Source: Spirodela intermedia | Taxonomy: Eukaryota > Streptophyta > Magnoliopsida > Alismatales > Araceae | NCBI GenBank assembly: GCA_902729315.2 | Contig: LR746277.1 | Location: forward strand, 4,531,001 to 4,595,000 | Direction: 5' to 3' | Length of the DNA stretch: 64,000 nt | Shown here: one piece after another, positions 35,501-45,322 of the stretch | Layout of the letters: each line of letters opens with the position of its first letter | Position numbering within the stretch: position 1 is the first letter of the stretch | Program-made: the position numbers and the translations under genes | The notes under the pieces: generated by a model | What the model saw: only the letters and a program-made list of their open reading frames with translations | The model's database searches: none | What the model was told of the DNA's origin: nothing

Positions 35501-36808
35501 GTTGCACTGGCACCACCCGGAACCATAGTCAGGGTTGTTGAAGATCACGCAGCAAAGGAAACAGAGGGTTCCGACCAGGATGATCACACAAGCAAGGAAG
35601 CTTGTGTGGTAGAGGGAACTCAAGGCGATACGGCCGCGTGCAGACAAGGGAATAGCGAAAACGAGAGCATCCCCGAAGGGAACCCAGAAACTTCGGAAGA
35701 AACAAAGATCCACGTAGGTGAGGAAAAAGGGAAGGAAGAAGAGGCAACGGAGGCTGGAGTTTTGGGGCATCAAGAGCTCGATTCCTCCGTTGAAACAAAT
35801 GCGAGTTCTTCTGACCCTGAGAAGGATAAAGATAATACCGCAAATGCTGAGCCAGTTCCTCCCGTCCTTGAAGGATCTGAATCCTCCGAAAAGGCTTCTT
35901 TGGAACCTAAAGTGTCTGCGCTGGAGGCAATGCCAACTTTGCAGGCGAATGTCTTGGGTGCAGTTGAGAAGGAGGTTCAGGCTCTTGATGGTTCACAGCA
36001 ACTGAGCATTGGAGGTGACACCGAGCTGCCCTCACCGACTGAACCCGGAAAGCTGGAGGAAACCGCAGAATCTGTCAAAGAACCGAACCGGAAGCTTTCT
36101 GCTGCCGCTCCTCCGTTCAGTCCATCCATGGTACCAGTGTTCAGCCCCATCGCCGTTCCAGGGTACGGTGATCACGGGGGGATCTTGCCCCCTCCGGTAA
36201 ACATAGCTCCGATGTTGGCGGTCAACCCTATCCGGAAGTCTTCTTATCAGTCTGCAACAGCCAGAGTTCCCTACGGCCCCCGACTTTCAGGAGGTTACAC
36301 CAGATCCGGGAGTCGCGTCCCTCGAAATAAGCCCGTCCTGCAGAACTGTGAGGTTGACGGGAACGGCTTCAGCTCCAGAATAATGAACCCTCATGCAGCA
36401 GAGTTCGTACCAGGTCAGCAGTGGCTTCCCAACGGTCACCCGGCGTCCCCAAATGGCCTCGTCTCTCCCACTGGCGCTGCAGACTCCCCTCATAGCGTCC
36501 TGCTTTCACCGTATGGTTCAGAGACGTCTCCCGCCCCCACTGTGGAAGATGCCGACCCGTGCGTGGAAGAAGTCGACCCCCACCTTGAGGAGGCCTCCGT
36601 GGAAGCAGGAATCGTTGGCCATCTGACGACCACGAGTGATGCTGGTGTTCAGACAGAGGAAAGCTCGCCCGCTCCAGTTGCCGACGCCGAAGACCACTCT
36701 GCAAACAAGGAGGCGCCGGAAGAAGACGGTGCACCAAACGGGAAACCCGTGAAGAGCTGGGCCGATTATAGCGACGGCGAAGCCGAGGTTGTGGGGGTCG
36801 CGAGTTGA
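26553..36808 (+). CDS. REC/TSS-family CLU-domain TPR protein (REDUCED CHLOROPLAST COVERAGE), 23 exons
   Basis: Exons: 26553-26622, 26736-26797, 27078-27170, 27290-27362, 27486-27878, 27968-28032, 28139-28270, 28350-28391, 28539-29072, 29170-29327, 29560-30085, 30558-30620, 30706-30807, 30954-31274, 31374-31466, 31548-31649, 31747-31851, 33101-33234, 33627-33810, 33900-34031, 34108-34220, 34705-34786, 34874-36808. All phases agree; 1837 residues, like Arabidopsis REC1/REC2 (about 1800). Order of parts: basic start, ubiquitin-like CLU N-terminal region ([40 protein letters not shown]), CLU domain in exons 7-10 ([20 protein letters not shown]), eIF3/TIF31-like centre ([35 protein letters not shown]), then TPRs ([59 protein letters not shown]) and a long acidic, Ser/Pro-rich tail ending [15 protein letters not shown]. 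Arabidopsis REC genes set the share of cell volume occupied by chloroplasts; the related FMT/CLU acts on mitochondria. Which of the REC/TSS paralogues this is cannot be decided by eye. The intron after exon 16 has a GC donor. Confidence 0.93.
31852..33100 (+). other. Long intron 17 of the REC gene
   Basis: At 1.25 kb it is the longest intron of this gene; most others are 80-450 bp. It contains AT-rich sequence with no recognised element. The donor is CAG/GTATCC and the acceptor CGCAG/GCTACG. Confidence 0.85.
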
Positions 36809-37372
36809 GAGGCACAGCGGAGCTGACCAGAGAGGACTCCGCAGATCTTGGAGGAAAGAAGTTGAGAATGGCGGGTCTCTTTTTCCCCAGCGCGGTCCTG
36901 CAAGCGGAGAATCAGCGGCTCCTCCCCTGCTCATCCGGCAATTTTGTGTTATATAAATCCACGGCTCTGTTGGATTGTACAGCAAAAGGCAGGTGCTAGA
37001 GAGGGCAGCGTTAGTGTTCTTGATCCCCGAAGAGTGGTAGGGAAGATGATCCGAGTGCTCCTGATGATCCTCGGCGTCGCCGGGGAAGACGACGGTCCAA
37101 GCGCTCTTCTTCCATGATGTTGTGCCTGGTGGAGGGCGTCCGAAGTCAACGGTAGATGGTAAAGAATAATTCTCTCTTTTTTTGCTTCATTTTCGCGTTA
37201 CCGGTGACTGTTTGGATAGTTTAACCTCAGCAAGATCCTTTGAATTCTCTACCGGCTGCCTCATGCTCGAAATCTCCTGCCTGAAATTCTTCTCAGGCAC
37301 CTCATTTTCATGCGTACCCAATCTGGTCCAGTAGTCTCCTTTCGATGCTCACTTCTTTACAGCGAGCGAGCG

Positions 37373-37437
<65 letters not shown>

Positions 37438-37506
37438 TCAAAAATTTAACAGAAAAGAATTGACTATTTGAGTGACGGAGCAACAAGAGAGCAGATGCCG
37501 TGATGG
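36809..37506. other. Convergent 3' region of REC and HHP genes
   Basis: It holds both 3' UTRs. The most prominent structure is the long GAGC/GA repeat at 37361-37434. No coding sequence recognised. Confidence 0.6.
37361..37434. repeat. (GAGC)n(GA)n compound microsatellite, 74 bp
   Basis: Four GAGC-type units run into about 28 uninterrupted GA units. It lies about 75 bp beyond the HHP stop, on whose sense strand it reads as (TC)n in the 3' UTR or just past it. Confidence 0.95.
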
Positions 37507-39275
37507 TCACAGAGGGCGGGGGCAGGGAAGCGCGTCCCGCCACTCGAGGAGCACGGCAATGGCGGCGTAGTGAAGTAGCGCCCCCGCGATGACAAAGAGA
37601 TGGAAAATCTGGTGGCTGTGCCCGGCGAGGTCGAACACCCCGGGCTTCCACTTCTCCGGCACGCGGCTGGCGTACACCCACGCCCCGGCGCCGTAGGCCG
37701 CTCCCATGAGCGCCTCCAGGGCCAGCGCGACGCGGCACGCAGGGTGCCCCCAGTTCTGCGACGCAGCGTGCACAGCCGGCACCACGCCGGAGAAGCCCAT
37801 TACGAGGAAGAGCACCGCTCGGGGCTTGCGGTACTCGGGGGCGTTGAGGGTGGGACTGAGGAAGGCGCAGGAGGCGAGGAGGGCCAGGAAGGAGATGGTA
37901 GCGAGGTAGAGGAACCGGGGGAGGGGCTGGCATAGGAAGGCGTAGTATATGGGCGGGAAGAAGGAGGTGACGATCATGAAGGAGATCCCCGCGTAGTCCA
38001 GGCTCCAGAGGAAGTTGTTGAAGCGCCGGGAGTGGCAGGCCAACAGGTGGGAGACGCTGCTGCAGCCCAGGCACATCAGGGAGCCCGCCATGAACACCGC
38101 CCTCGGCCATCTCGGCGCCGCCCATTTGACGGCGGCTTCCTCCTCCGGTGGCGCATCCTGCCCAGCAACAAAACAGGACGAAGAAAGGTCTGGTTACCAG
38201 CGATTGCCATGGATCATAGACTGGGCAAATGTCACTCGCAATTGTCAACCGGATTAACTGTTTTCGACGAATCGGGCCCGAGTCCCACGTCTGAGTCGAA
38301 ATCCATGAGAAATGTTGGATCTTGGTGATGGGCTTCTTGCCGATGCCAGCTTGTCAACAAATGCATGTCTGTTCATCATATGCATGTTTTATTTGACTAT
38401 CTATTCATCGATGGGTTAACCGCTGACAGTCATATTCTTATGGTAGAAAGAAGTAGATGAAACGTGAATAAAGATGGGGAAAACAGAGACAGATGATAGC
38501 TCTCTGAGGAATCGTCTCCGAAATTCAGCTGGGTTTAGTCACGTTTGTCCACAAAAAGGAGCTCAGAATTGGATCCCTGATGGATAGTTAAGACCAAGGG
38601 TGATTCTGTGCGGAGAACTTCATAGGAGTTGAATTCTTTGCTAGATGATTTTTCATTGCTTGCGAAAAGTTAACGTAGGGATCGAAGGAATAAGAGAATG
38701 TCCTCTCACCGATGATCTGCTTCCCAGAATGTTCCATCCCGTTGTGGAGTTGCCGGATCTGCACAACCGGCGGCGATTTCGGGGTCAGACAATCGGAGGG
38801 AAGTCGACGGATGGCAGATAACCAAGGGAGAAAGTCTTAGAAAATGACCCAACCGAGAGAAACCGGGGATGAGAAATTGCCCGGCTTCGATGACGTCCGA
38901 CGAGCTCGCCACCGTCAAGGCCAGGAAGAGGAGGAATCCCCCCAGATGCCTGATCACAGAAGGAGAAAACTCAATCCGATTAGAGAGACGGAGGGATAGA
39001 GAGGAGCTTTCGGTGAGACGAAGGCGAGCGGCGGGGGGTGATTACGTCCACACATTGAGTGTCTCGTTGTGCCAGGAGAAGACGCTGAGGACGGCGTCCC
39101 GCAGAGGCCACTCCGAGCGGTAGTAGTCGAGGATGTATTCATTGTCCTTCATAAAGTCCGGCAGCTCCTCGTACCTGACCAGCCGGAGGCCCGCCCTCCG
39201 TTTCTCCTCAACCTTCTTCACCCTCTCGCCGATCTCCCCGGCCCAGCCGTCGTTTCTATTCCGCCTCCTAGCCAT
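37507..39275 (-). CDS. HHP: Heptahelical transmembrane protein (PAQR/adiponectin-receptor-like)
   Basis: Exons on the minus strand: 39275-39046, 38949 to about 38823, and 38157-37507, giving roughly 335 residues. PAQR features: [20 protein letters not shown] and [20 protein letters not shown] at the start of helix 1; [34 protein letters not shown] and [20 protein letters not shown] in the middle; and [20 protein letters not shown] at the end. The His in SVSHLL and the two in HSHQIFH are the conserved zinc-site positions of PAQR proteins. Plant HHP genes are linked to sugar, ABA and cold signalling; the ligand is unknown. The 3' end of exon 2 is uncertain: donor TTG/GTTATC at 38823 keeps the frame and gives the spacing seen in HHP2-like proteins. 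A stronger-looking CG/GTGAGA near 38,712 does not join in frame to the clear acceptor at 38,158. Confidence 0.9.
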
Positions 39276-39311
39276 TCTCTCCGGTATCCCCCTCCGTCGT
39301 CCTCAGCAAGC

Positions 39312-39336
39312 GAGAGAGAGAGAGAGAGAGAGAGAG
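39312..39336. repeat. (GA)12 tract in the HHP leader
   Basis: Uninterrupted GA run on the plus strand, so TC on the HHP sense strand, ending about 37 bp before its ATG. Confidence 0.95.
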
Positions 39337-40182
39337 GCGTCGCTGCCCTAACCCAGATTTCCTTCGCCAGAGTAGACGATGATCAACTGAGATGGGCGGG
39401 CCCCACAGGCGGCCCCGTCCGCTCCCCCCTTCTCCGTCGTGTCCGGCGTGGGACGACCAGCGGAATCTCCCGCACGCGGAACGACCAGGGCTGCGGGAAG
39501 AAAAATAAAATCCCCGTTTTTTACTTGTCAACGTGCGCAGGACCTGGATCTGCTGCGCCGCCGTGGTTCTCGCCGGCCAAATATTATTTCCCTTTTTTAT
39601 TTATCGACCAATCACACTTGACCACGTGGAAAGATAAATTACGGCAAAATCGCACGCTTACCGATGAATATGATATATATATTTTTGGGATCACGGAAGC
39701 AAGTCGGGGAGAGAGAAATCAGCCCGCTGGTGGTCAAACAACGCCGTTTCCCCCCTAACTTCAGATTAATTTGATATCCACCAGTAATTTTTTGAAAAAA
39801 TAATTTTTTTTATGGGAATTAATGTATTTCGTAATTATATTCTTAATTAAGGGAATTAATTGGCAAGGCAATCCTCCCCCATATTCAGTTCATTTTCATA
39901 TTTATATCTTCTTTTCTTATTTAAAAAATTGTTTATATTTCGGTCTACGATTCGACCCTTTTCCCCTCTCCAATTCGTTATTGATTTGACCTCCGATAAC
40001 TCTCGACGACGTACTGATAAATGATTTATTTTAGTTTTTTTTTTTGGGTTGCTAATTCCAAAAAAAGCTTGACTCTGTGCGCCCAATAAAACATTGGGCT
40101 GGGCCAACTTGATTCACCATTTGGGGCCCAATGACAGCGTGTGCTGTTGATGGGTCCTTGGCTACATCCTCTGTGACGACTC

Positions 40183-40183
<1 letters not shown>

Positions 40184-40221
<38 letters not shown>
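40184..40221. repeat. (GA)19 microsatellite
   Basis: Uninterrupted AG/GA run about 0.75 kb upstream of the WRI-type gene ATG. Confidence 0.95.
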
Positions 40222-40227
<6 letters not shown>

Positions 40228-40665
40228 ATCTGTGGGCAGGGTAGATCTGACGGTGCAGATTGCAGCCTCAGCTCGGATCAACATCTCTTGCAGTGTCGTC
40301 GATCGGATCCAAATCAGGGCCTGAAGAATCGGATCGGCTACTGTTGATCTCAAACCAAATCGGGCAAAATTCCAACGGACAGCGTACCGAAGCTGGTCTT
40401 GGCGGCGCCAGTATAATCCTCGTTTTTTTTTTTTTTGCATGGCGAAAATATGCAAGATTTGAGTGTTTTACGATAATTTAATGATTTTTAAATCACGGGA
40501 AATGCTGGGAATTACATTTTATGATGATATGGACCGGTCAATCGTTCAATTTGATATAATTAATGCCCGTTAAATGTAAGGATAAATTAATATTGTCAGC
40601 TGACTAATTTAAATTATGAGGAAATCAGTTAATTTTTCAAAGTAAAGACGGTGAATGAGACAGTG

Positions 40666-40672
40666 TATAAAT
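40666..40672 (+). promoter_or_regulatory. TATA box of the WRI-type gene
   Basis: TATAAAT in the context CAGTGTATAAATGGACGCGC. A GA tract starts 26 bp downstream at 40698, placing a likely transcription start at about 40,695-40,705. Confidence 0.65.
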
Positions 40673-40696
40673 GGACGCGCGCTGCAAATCAGGAGG

Positions 40697-40697
<1 letters not shown>

Positions 40698-40739
<42 letters not shown>
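40698..40739. repeat. (GA)21 microsatellite at the WRI-type gene 5' end
   Basis: Uninterrupted GA run starting about 26 bp after the TATA box, so at or just inside the 5' UTR. Confidence 0.95.
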
Positions 40740-40742
<3 letters not shown>

Positions 40743-40957
40743 GCCTCTGAGAGACGGCAGTAGGAGAGCGGCGGCAACCGGCACCACCACCCACCCTTCT
40801 CCACAGCCGGCCCCCATTAATCCGTTGCCCCCACTGCCCATCCGAGCCCTTGAAAAGGTCTCGTCGGAGAGCCCTCTCCCCTCCACCATAGCTCGGCTCT
40901 GCTTTCCATCTCCTGACAGACGCTCCATCTTCAAGGCGGCGGCCGACTGGCATATTC

Positions 40958-42036
40958 ATGGGGAAGAAGGCTCCGAAGTGCCCGGGAGGCAGCAGCGACA
41001 GCAGCGGCGGCAGCATAGAGAATACCACCAGCACTGCCAGCGGCAGCGCGGGCGCCGCCGATTGCTTGAAGGTGAAGAGGACGAGAAGGAGCGTTCCGAG
41101 GGAGTCGCCGTCGCAGCGCAGCTCGGTCTACCGGGGCGTGACGAGGTGGTAACTTGGCTCTATTGTTCGTTTCCTCTCCGGTTCCTATGGATTCCAACTG
41201 AGCGCTGTTGGTGGCGACGGGCAGGCACCGGTGGACGGGCAGATTCGAGGCCCATCTCTGGGACAAGGAATCCTGGAGCGACTCTCTGAAGAAGAAAGGA
41301 AGACAAGGTCCTCTACCTCCTCCTCCTCCTCTTCCTCCTTGCTTTCTTCCTCCTGCGGTGCCCAACTGACTGCCTGCCTCCCTCCCTCTCGTCATTGTCC
41401 ATCTTCTCGCCCACCTGGAAATCGGCGAACAGTTTATCTTGGTGAGTTTTATTGCTCCATACGGTTCGCCCGGTCACTTTATCCGAGATCGGCGATGGGA
41501 TTACGACGATGACCTCGGTCGGCACTCGGTTTCAGGGGCCTACGACGACGAGGAGACCGCCGCCCATGCGTACGATCTAGCGGCATTGAAGTACTGGGGG
41601 AAAGACACCGTGCTCAACTTTCCGGTGAGCCCATTCAATTCATCCATGGGGAGACTCCCTCTCCTTCCCACAACTCTCCTCCGCAATTCTCCTCATCTTC
41701 CTGGCCAAAATAACAGCTGTCGACGTACCACGAGAAGCTGAAGGAAATGGAAGGGCTCTCCAGGGAGGAATACATCGGGTCCTTAAGGAGGTGAGGCCAG
41801 CTAGAAACAGCAAACCCGAGAGGTGGGTGGGTGGGTTGGGGGTTAATGAGTTCCTCGGTCCAGCTAATGAATGGCGCGTTCTCCTGATTCTCCAGGAAAA
41901 GCAGCGGGTTCTCCCGGGGAGTTTCCAAGTACAGAGGCGTAGCCAGGTATTGCTCGCCCTGACGCCGTAAATGAGTTTTCTCAGCCGGTAGCTGCGACAG
42001 TTCATCGTCTACCTGGCTTCTGCTCTGTATTGAACT

Positions 42037-42072
<36 letters not shown>

Positions 42073-42166
42073 CTGCACCAGGCATCATCACAACGGACGG
42101 TGGGAAGCCCGGATCGGCAGGGTTTTCGGCAACAAGTACCTCTATCTTGGAACCTATGGTAACTCA

Positions 42167-42202
<36 letters not shown>

Positions 42203-42736
42203 CCCCCGACGCATTTTAAATTAGTTCAGGCAGCCACTGGAGAAAAACAAACGTAGATCAGTCTTAGTTCGCAACCGGCGGCTGCTCCGTTTCGTCGCTA
42301 GGTGACGAACCAAACTTGAGACTTCAGCCTGGCGACTCTGACCCGGGCTAAACGATCCCTGGGGGGGGTGGCATCTGTGGGACGAAGGGGAGTTCCGCTG
42401 CCACCTACGATTTTCCAAGGGTTTGCTCGTCGCATCCGTCCATCTCGGCGCTCTTTTTTGACCTGAAACGGCGTGCGGGCGTTCCCCTCGCCGGCGGCGG
42501 AATCTCAGTCAATTCCTGCGGGTGTTGAAGAGGCCCGTGGCGTATAAATTATCAGCCTTTCGCCGTCATCGGACGCAAAATTTGAATTTACCCGGTGCAA
42601 CCAGTCTGCTACCGTCTTACGTCAGATTTTCATATTTCATATTACCTCTATGTGGGAGGCTTTAAGTCCAAAACACCTATTGTTACGACTTCCTTTTCTT
42701 CTCATCCATTTTTCCTTTTGAAGAGAGAGAGAGGGA

Positions 42737-42788
<52 letters not shown>

Positions 42789-43352
42789 CATTTATAGGTC
42801 GGAAAGAGAGTTGCAAAGTCATAAAATCTGGGGTCGTGGGAGGGAGGAGGGGAGGGGCCAACTACCAACTGTCCCTTAAGTGCATGCACTTAAAACTGAT
42901 CAGCCAAGCATGCAACTCCAATAAGTGACGATCAAGAAGAGCTTTTGGGGAGTTGACCCACCATTTCTTCTTGATGTTCTTCTGCAGCCACTCAAGAGGA
43001 GGCGGCGACGGCGTATGACATGGCGGCGATCGAGTACCGCGGTCTCAACGCGGTCACGAACTTTGATCTCAGCCGCTACGTGCAGCGCCTCCAACCCACT
43101 GCCGCCTCCGACCCCAGCGGCGGCGGCTATCTGGGCCAGAAGGCGGGGGGGGCGTCTCCCCTGGCGGAGGCGCCCCCGACGCCGCCGGAGTCCGACATCC
43201 GCCCACCGCGGCGGCGCTGCTTCCCGGAGGAGGTGCAAACCTGCTTTGAGGGCCCCGGCGCTGGCAACCTCACCGGCGGCAGCGAAGACGTCGTCTTCGA
43301 AGACGTCGATGCCTTCCTGTCCACGGTGTTCCAGTGGGAGCTTGACTCCTAG
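40958..43352 (+). CDS. WRINKLED-clade double-AP2 transcription factor, 8 exons
   Basis: Exons: 40958-41145, 41225-41307, 41433-41441 (9 nt), 41536-41624, 41717-41790, 41896-41946, 42082-42158 and 42988-43352, all in frame, 311 residues. The N terminus is Ser-rich and basic ([20 protein letters not shown]). First AP2 domain, about residues 56-123: [20 protein letters not shown], then the microexon-coded VYL, then [20 protein letters not shown]. The linker contains [19 protein letters not shown]. Second AP2 domain, about 158-218: [54 protein letters not shown]. The short acidic tail is [20 protein letters not shown]. The VYL microexon and linker place it in the WRI1/WRI3/WRI4 group, which switches on fatty-acid synthesis genes in seeds or for cutin and wax. 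WRI1 proper is usually over 400 residues. The length and neighbours fit WRI3/WRI4-like better, but I would not fix the orthology. Confidence 0.93.
42039..42070. repeat. (TC)16 tract at an intron acceptor of the WRI-type gene
   Basis: Uninterrupted CT run in intron 6, ending about 10 nt before the acceptor of exon 7, where it serves as the polypyrimidine tract. Confidence 0.95.
42168..42202. repeat. (TC)n(AC)n compound microsatellite in WRI-type intron 7
   Basis: CT run followed directly by five CA units, starting 10 nt after the donor of exon 7. Confidence 0.95.
42722..42787. repeat. Long (GA)n microsatellite in WRI-type intron 7
   Basis: About 66 bp of GA dinucleotides with two GGGA interruptions near the left end, within the 829-bp intron 7. 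Confidence 0.95.
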
Positions 43353-43640
43353 ATACAGAAGGCACCCCCGGAAGAAAAGTTTTTGACTCTCGGTGGAGTA
43401 GCTGATACGGAATATTCCCCCATATTTGGCAATTTTTCATTGGTTCTGTGGGCCCAAATGCCCGCAAGAATGATTACAAATGCATGTTAAATTCTGGCAG
43501 CTGTCTGATTCGACGACCCGCGCCAGATAAGTCCCAGCGATATCCTGACGTGTCCTCCTTTTCTGACTTCAAATCCTTGACGCCCGAAAGTGCCCCTCGA
43601 GTTATTTCCACACTCTCAGTGCAACGTGGCTTAAGTCCAA

Positions 43641-43671
<31 letters not shown>

Positions 43672-45322
43672 CGGGCTGTGAGAATGCAGTACGTGTGGGG
43701 GACGAGGTGGTCAAGGCCCAATAATGACCCGGCCCATAAACCCTTTTCTCTCTGGTGATAATAAATTACACTAGCAGTACAGTTTCTTAAGACGACCGAA
43801 TGAGCGACCGCGACTAGAGTTTCATTCTGGTCTCTGACTCACCGGGAAGTCAAAAGGACAGCGCAGACCTTCGCCGGGTTAACTCCAGTGACAGGGAGAA
43901 GGCGTTTGACCCGGCCCCCGCGCCTTCTCTTCCGACAGGGACGCACAAAGCCTGTCGGGGTCAGAGCCTCCCCTGCGCTAGCTGAAGCAATGGGGGCAGG
44001 GGGAGAAGACAATGAAGTTAACGAGGACGGAGCAGGAGGACATGAGCACCAACACGCCACGGGCCAGCCTGAGAACTTTCCCTTCTCAGTTTCTTGATCC
44101 TTAATCCTTGCAATTTTCAGCACAGTTGACCCTTCCGAAGCTCAGATTCATAGTATCTTTTAGGACAAACGATGGGAAGAGAATAATTAAAAAATAATCA
44201 GAAAATGGTCTCGAGAAATTCGGCCACTGGGCACTCCAGAATTGTGTGTAATCTTCGACCCACACTGAATACACCAGTAAAAGGATAATAATAATAAAAA
44301 GATCCAGAAGGGATCAGGGAGTTGGAACCAGAAAGGATCAAGGTGCGGCCTTTATGAGACGAGAGAGCTGAGGGCGTTGGCATTCATGGTATTTGCCTTG
44401 TTGGGGAGCTAAGTGTCGAACATTAATGAGTCCCTTTGAAACATATTTTAATACGAAGATTATACTAAATGATTAAACTAATGCCCAAAACCGATAATTG
44501 CCCATTTCATTTCGGTTGAAAATAAAAAAGTAGATCGATTTCAATGACAGCAATGAAAGGAAGACGTCATGGCATATCCAGTGCGGATTTTGGCATCAAG
44601 AGGTTGACCCACAAATTTCCTTGAATCCATTGAATTTCATTCATGGGCAAAAGGGACCAGATTTCGGTTTGGATTCAGCGCCTACCAGGACGAATGAATG
44701 CGCGCCGGGGAGAGGGATGAGGGCACGAATGTGACAGCCGGCATGACAGAGAAAGGGAGCCGTAATAGAGCCAGAACAGTGTTGCGCCGTCAGGCTTTGA
44801 ATGGGGGAGATGCCGCTGGGTTGAGAAAGGCATGGGCTTGGGTTGGGTTGGGGTCATAGTCAGAGATGGCAGGGTGAGAAAGGCATCTCGAGGAACCGCC
44901 TGGACAGTCACCCGCTGCCATCCCCCCAGCGCACACCCACCTCGCTCAAGGTGAGGCAATTAATTCAGCTAGGGAACAGCAATCCTCCAGCATGTTTCCT
45001 TCGCATTAGCATCCAAGAATGTGCGCTAGATGGGTCTATTCATCAGTAAAGAGGGAAAGAAAAAAACATGCCCCTGACACATCAATTCAACTTATAGGGA
45101 AATGAGATACCCTTGGCTTTTACTTCATTCTTATAAAAGTTGATATACCTAGGTCAATAGCTATTTAGAGAGTGATGTGTTTTCTATCTATTCAGTTCAC
45201 CGGTTTTATAATTGGCAACAACACAAGGGAGGAATTGCTACACAGCTAGTAAAATAAAATAAAAAACAATACTAACACATGCCTGCTGAAGTCATCAAAG
45301 AGGCGGCGATCGATCGCTTTCA
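43353..45322. other. Convergent 3' region of the WRI-type and SKA2 genes
   Basis: Nearly 2 kb without a supported gene. It contains a (CT)n tract (43646-43672). A frame on the minus strand at 43,839-44,123 has no ATG and no family match. Both 3' UTRs must lie here. Confidence 0.5.
43646..43672. repeat. (CT)13 microsatellite
   Basis: Uninterrupted CT run about 300 bp after the WRI-type stop codon. Confidence 0.95.

Larger units (their letters stand above)
39276..40957. other. Divergent upstream region of HHP and WRI genes
   Basis: 1.68 kb between the two start codons, AT-rich in the middle (39.8-40.1 kb, 40.5-40.6 kb). GA tracts lie at 39312-39336 (37 bp before the HHP ATG), 40184-40221 and 40698-40739. 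No other gene seen. Confidence 0.55.

Noticed and set aside
35068-35773. Minus-strand frames of 131-149 codons opposite REC exon 23
   Set aside because: Antisense shadows of the acidic, Ser/Pro-rich REC tail; no family resemblance.
42595-42879. Frames of 65-94 codons with long Arg-Glu or Ser-Leu repeats
   Set aside because: These are translations of the (GA)n/(CT)n microsatellites in WRI-type intron 7, not proteins. The same applies to repeats at 5.8, 9.1, 37.4, 40.7 and 42.1 kb.
43839-44123. Minus-strand frame of 94 codons with Cys, Pro and basic clusters, resembling a small secreted peptide precursor
   Set aside because: The frame has no ATG, begins with GTG, has no clear signal peptide and matches no family I know. 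The region is GC-rich, where long chance frames are common.
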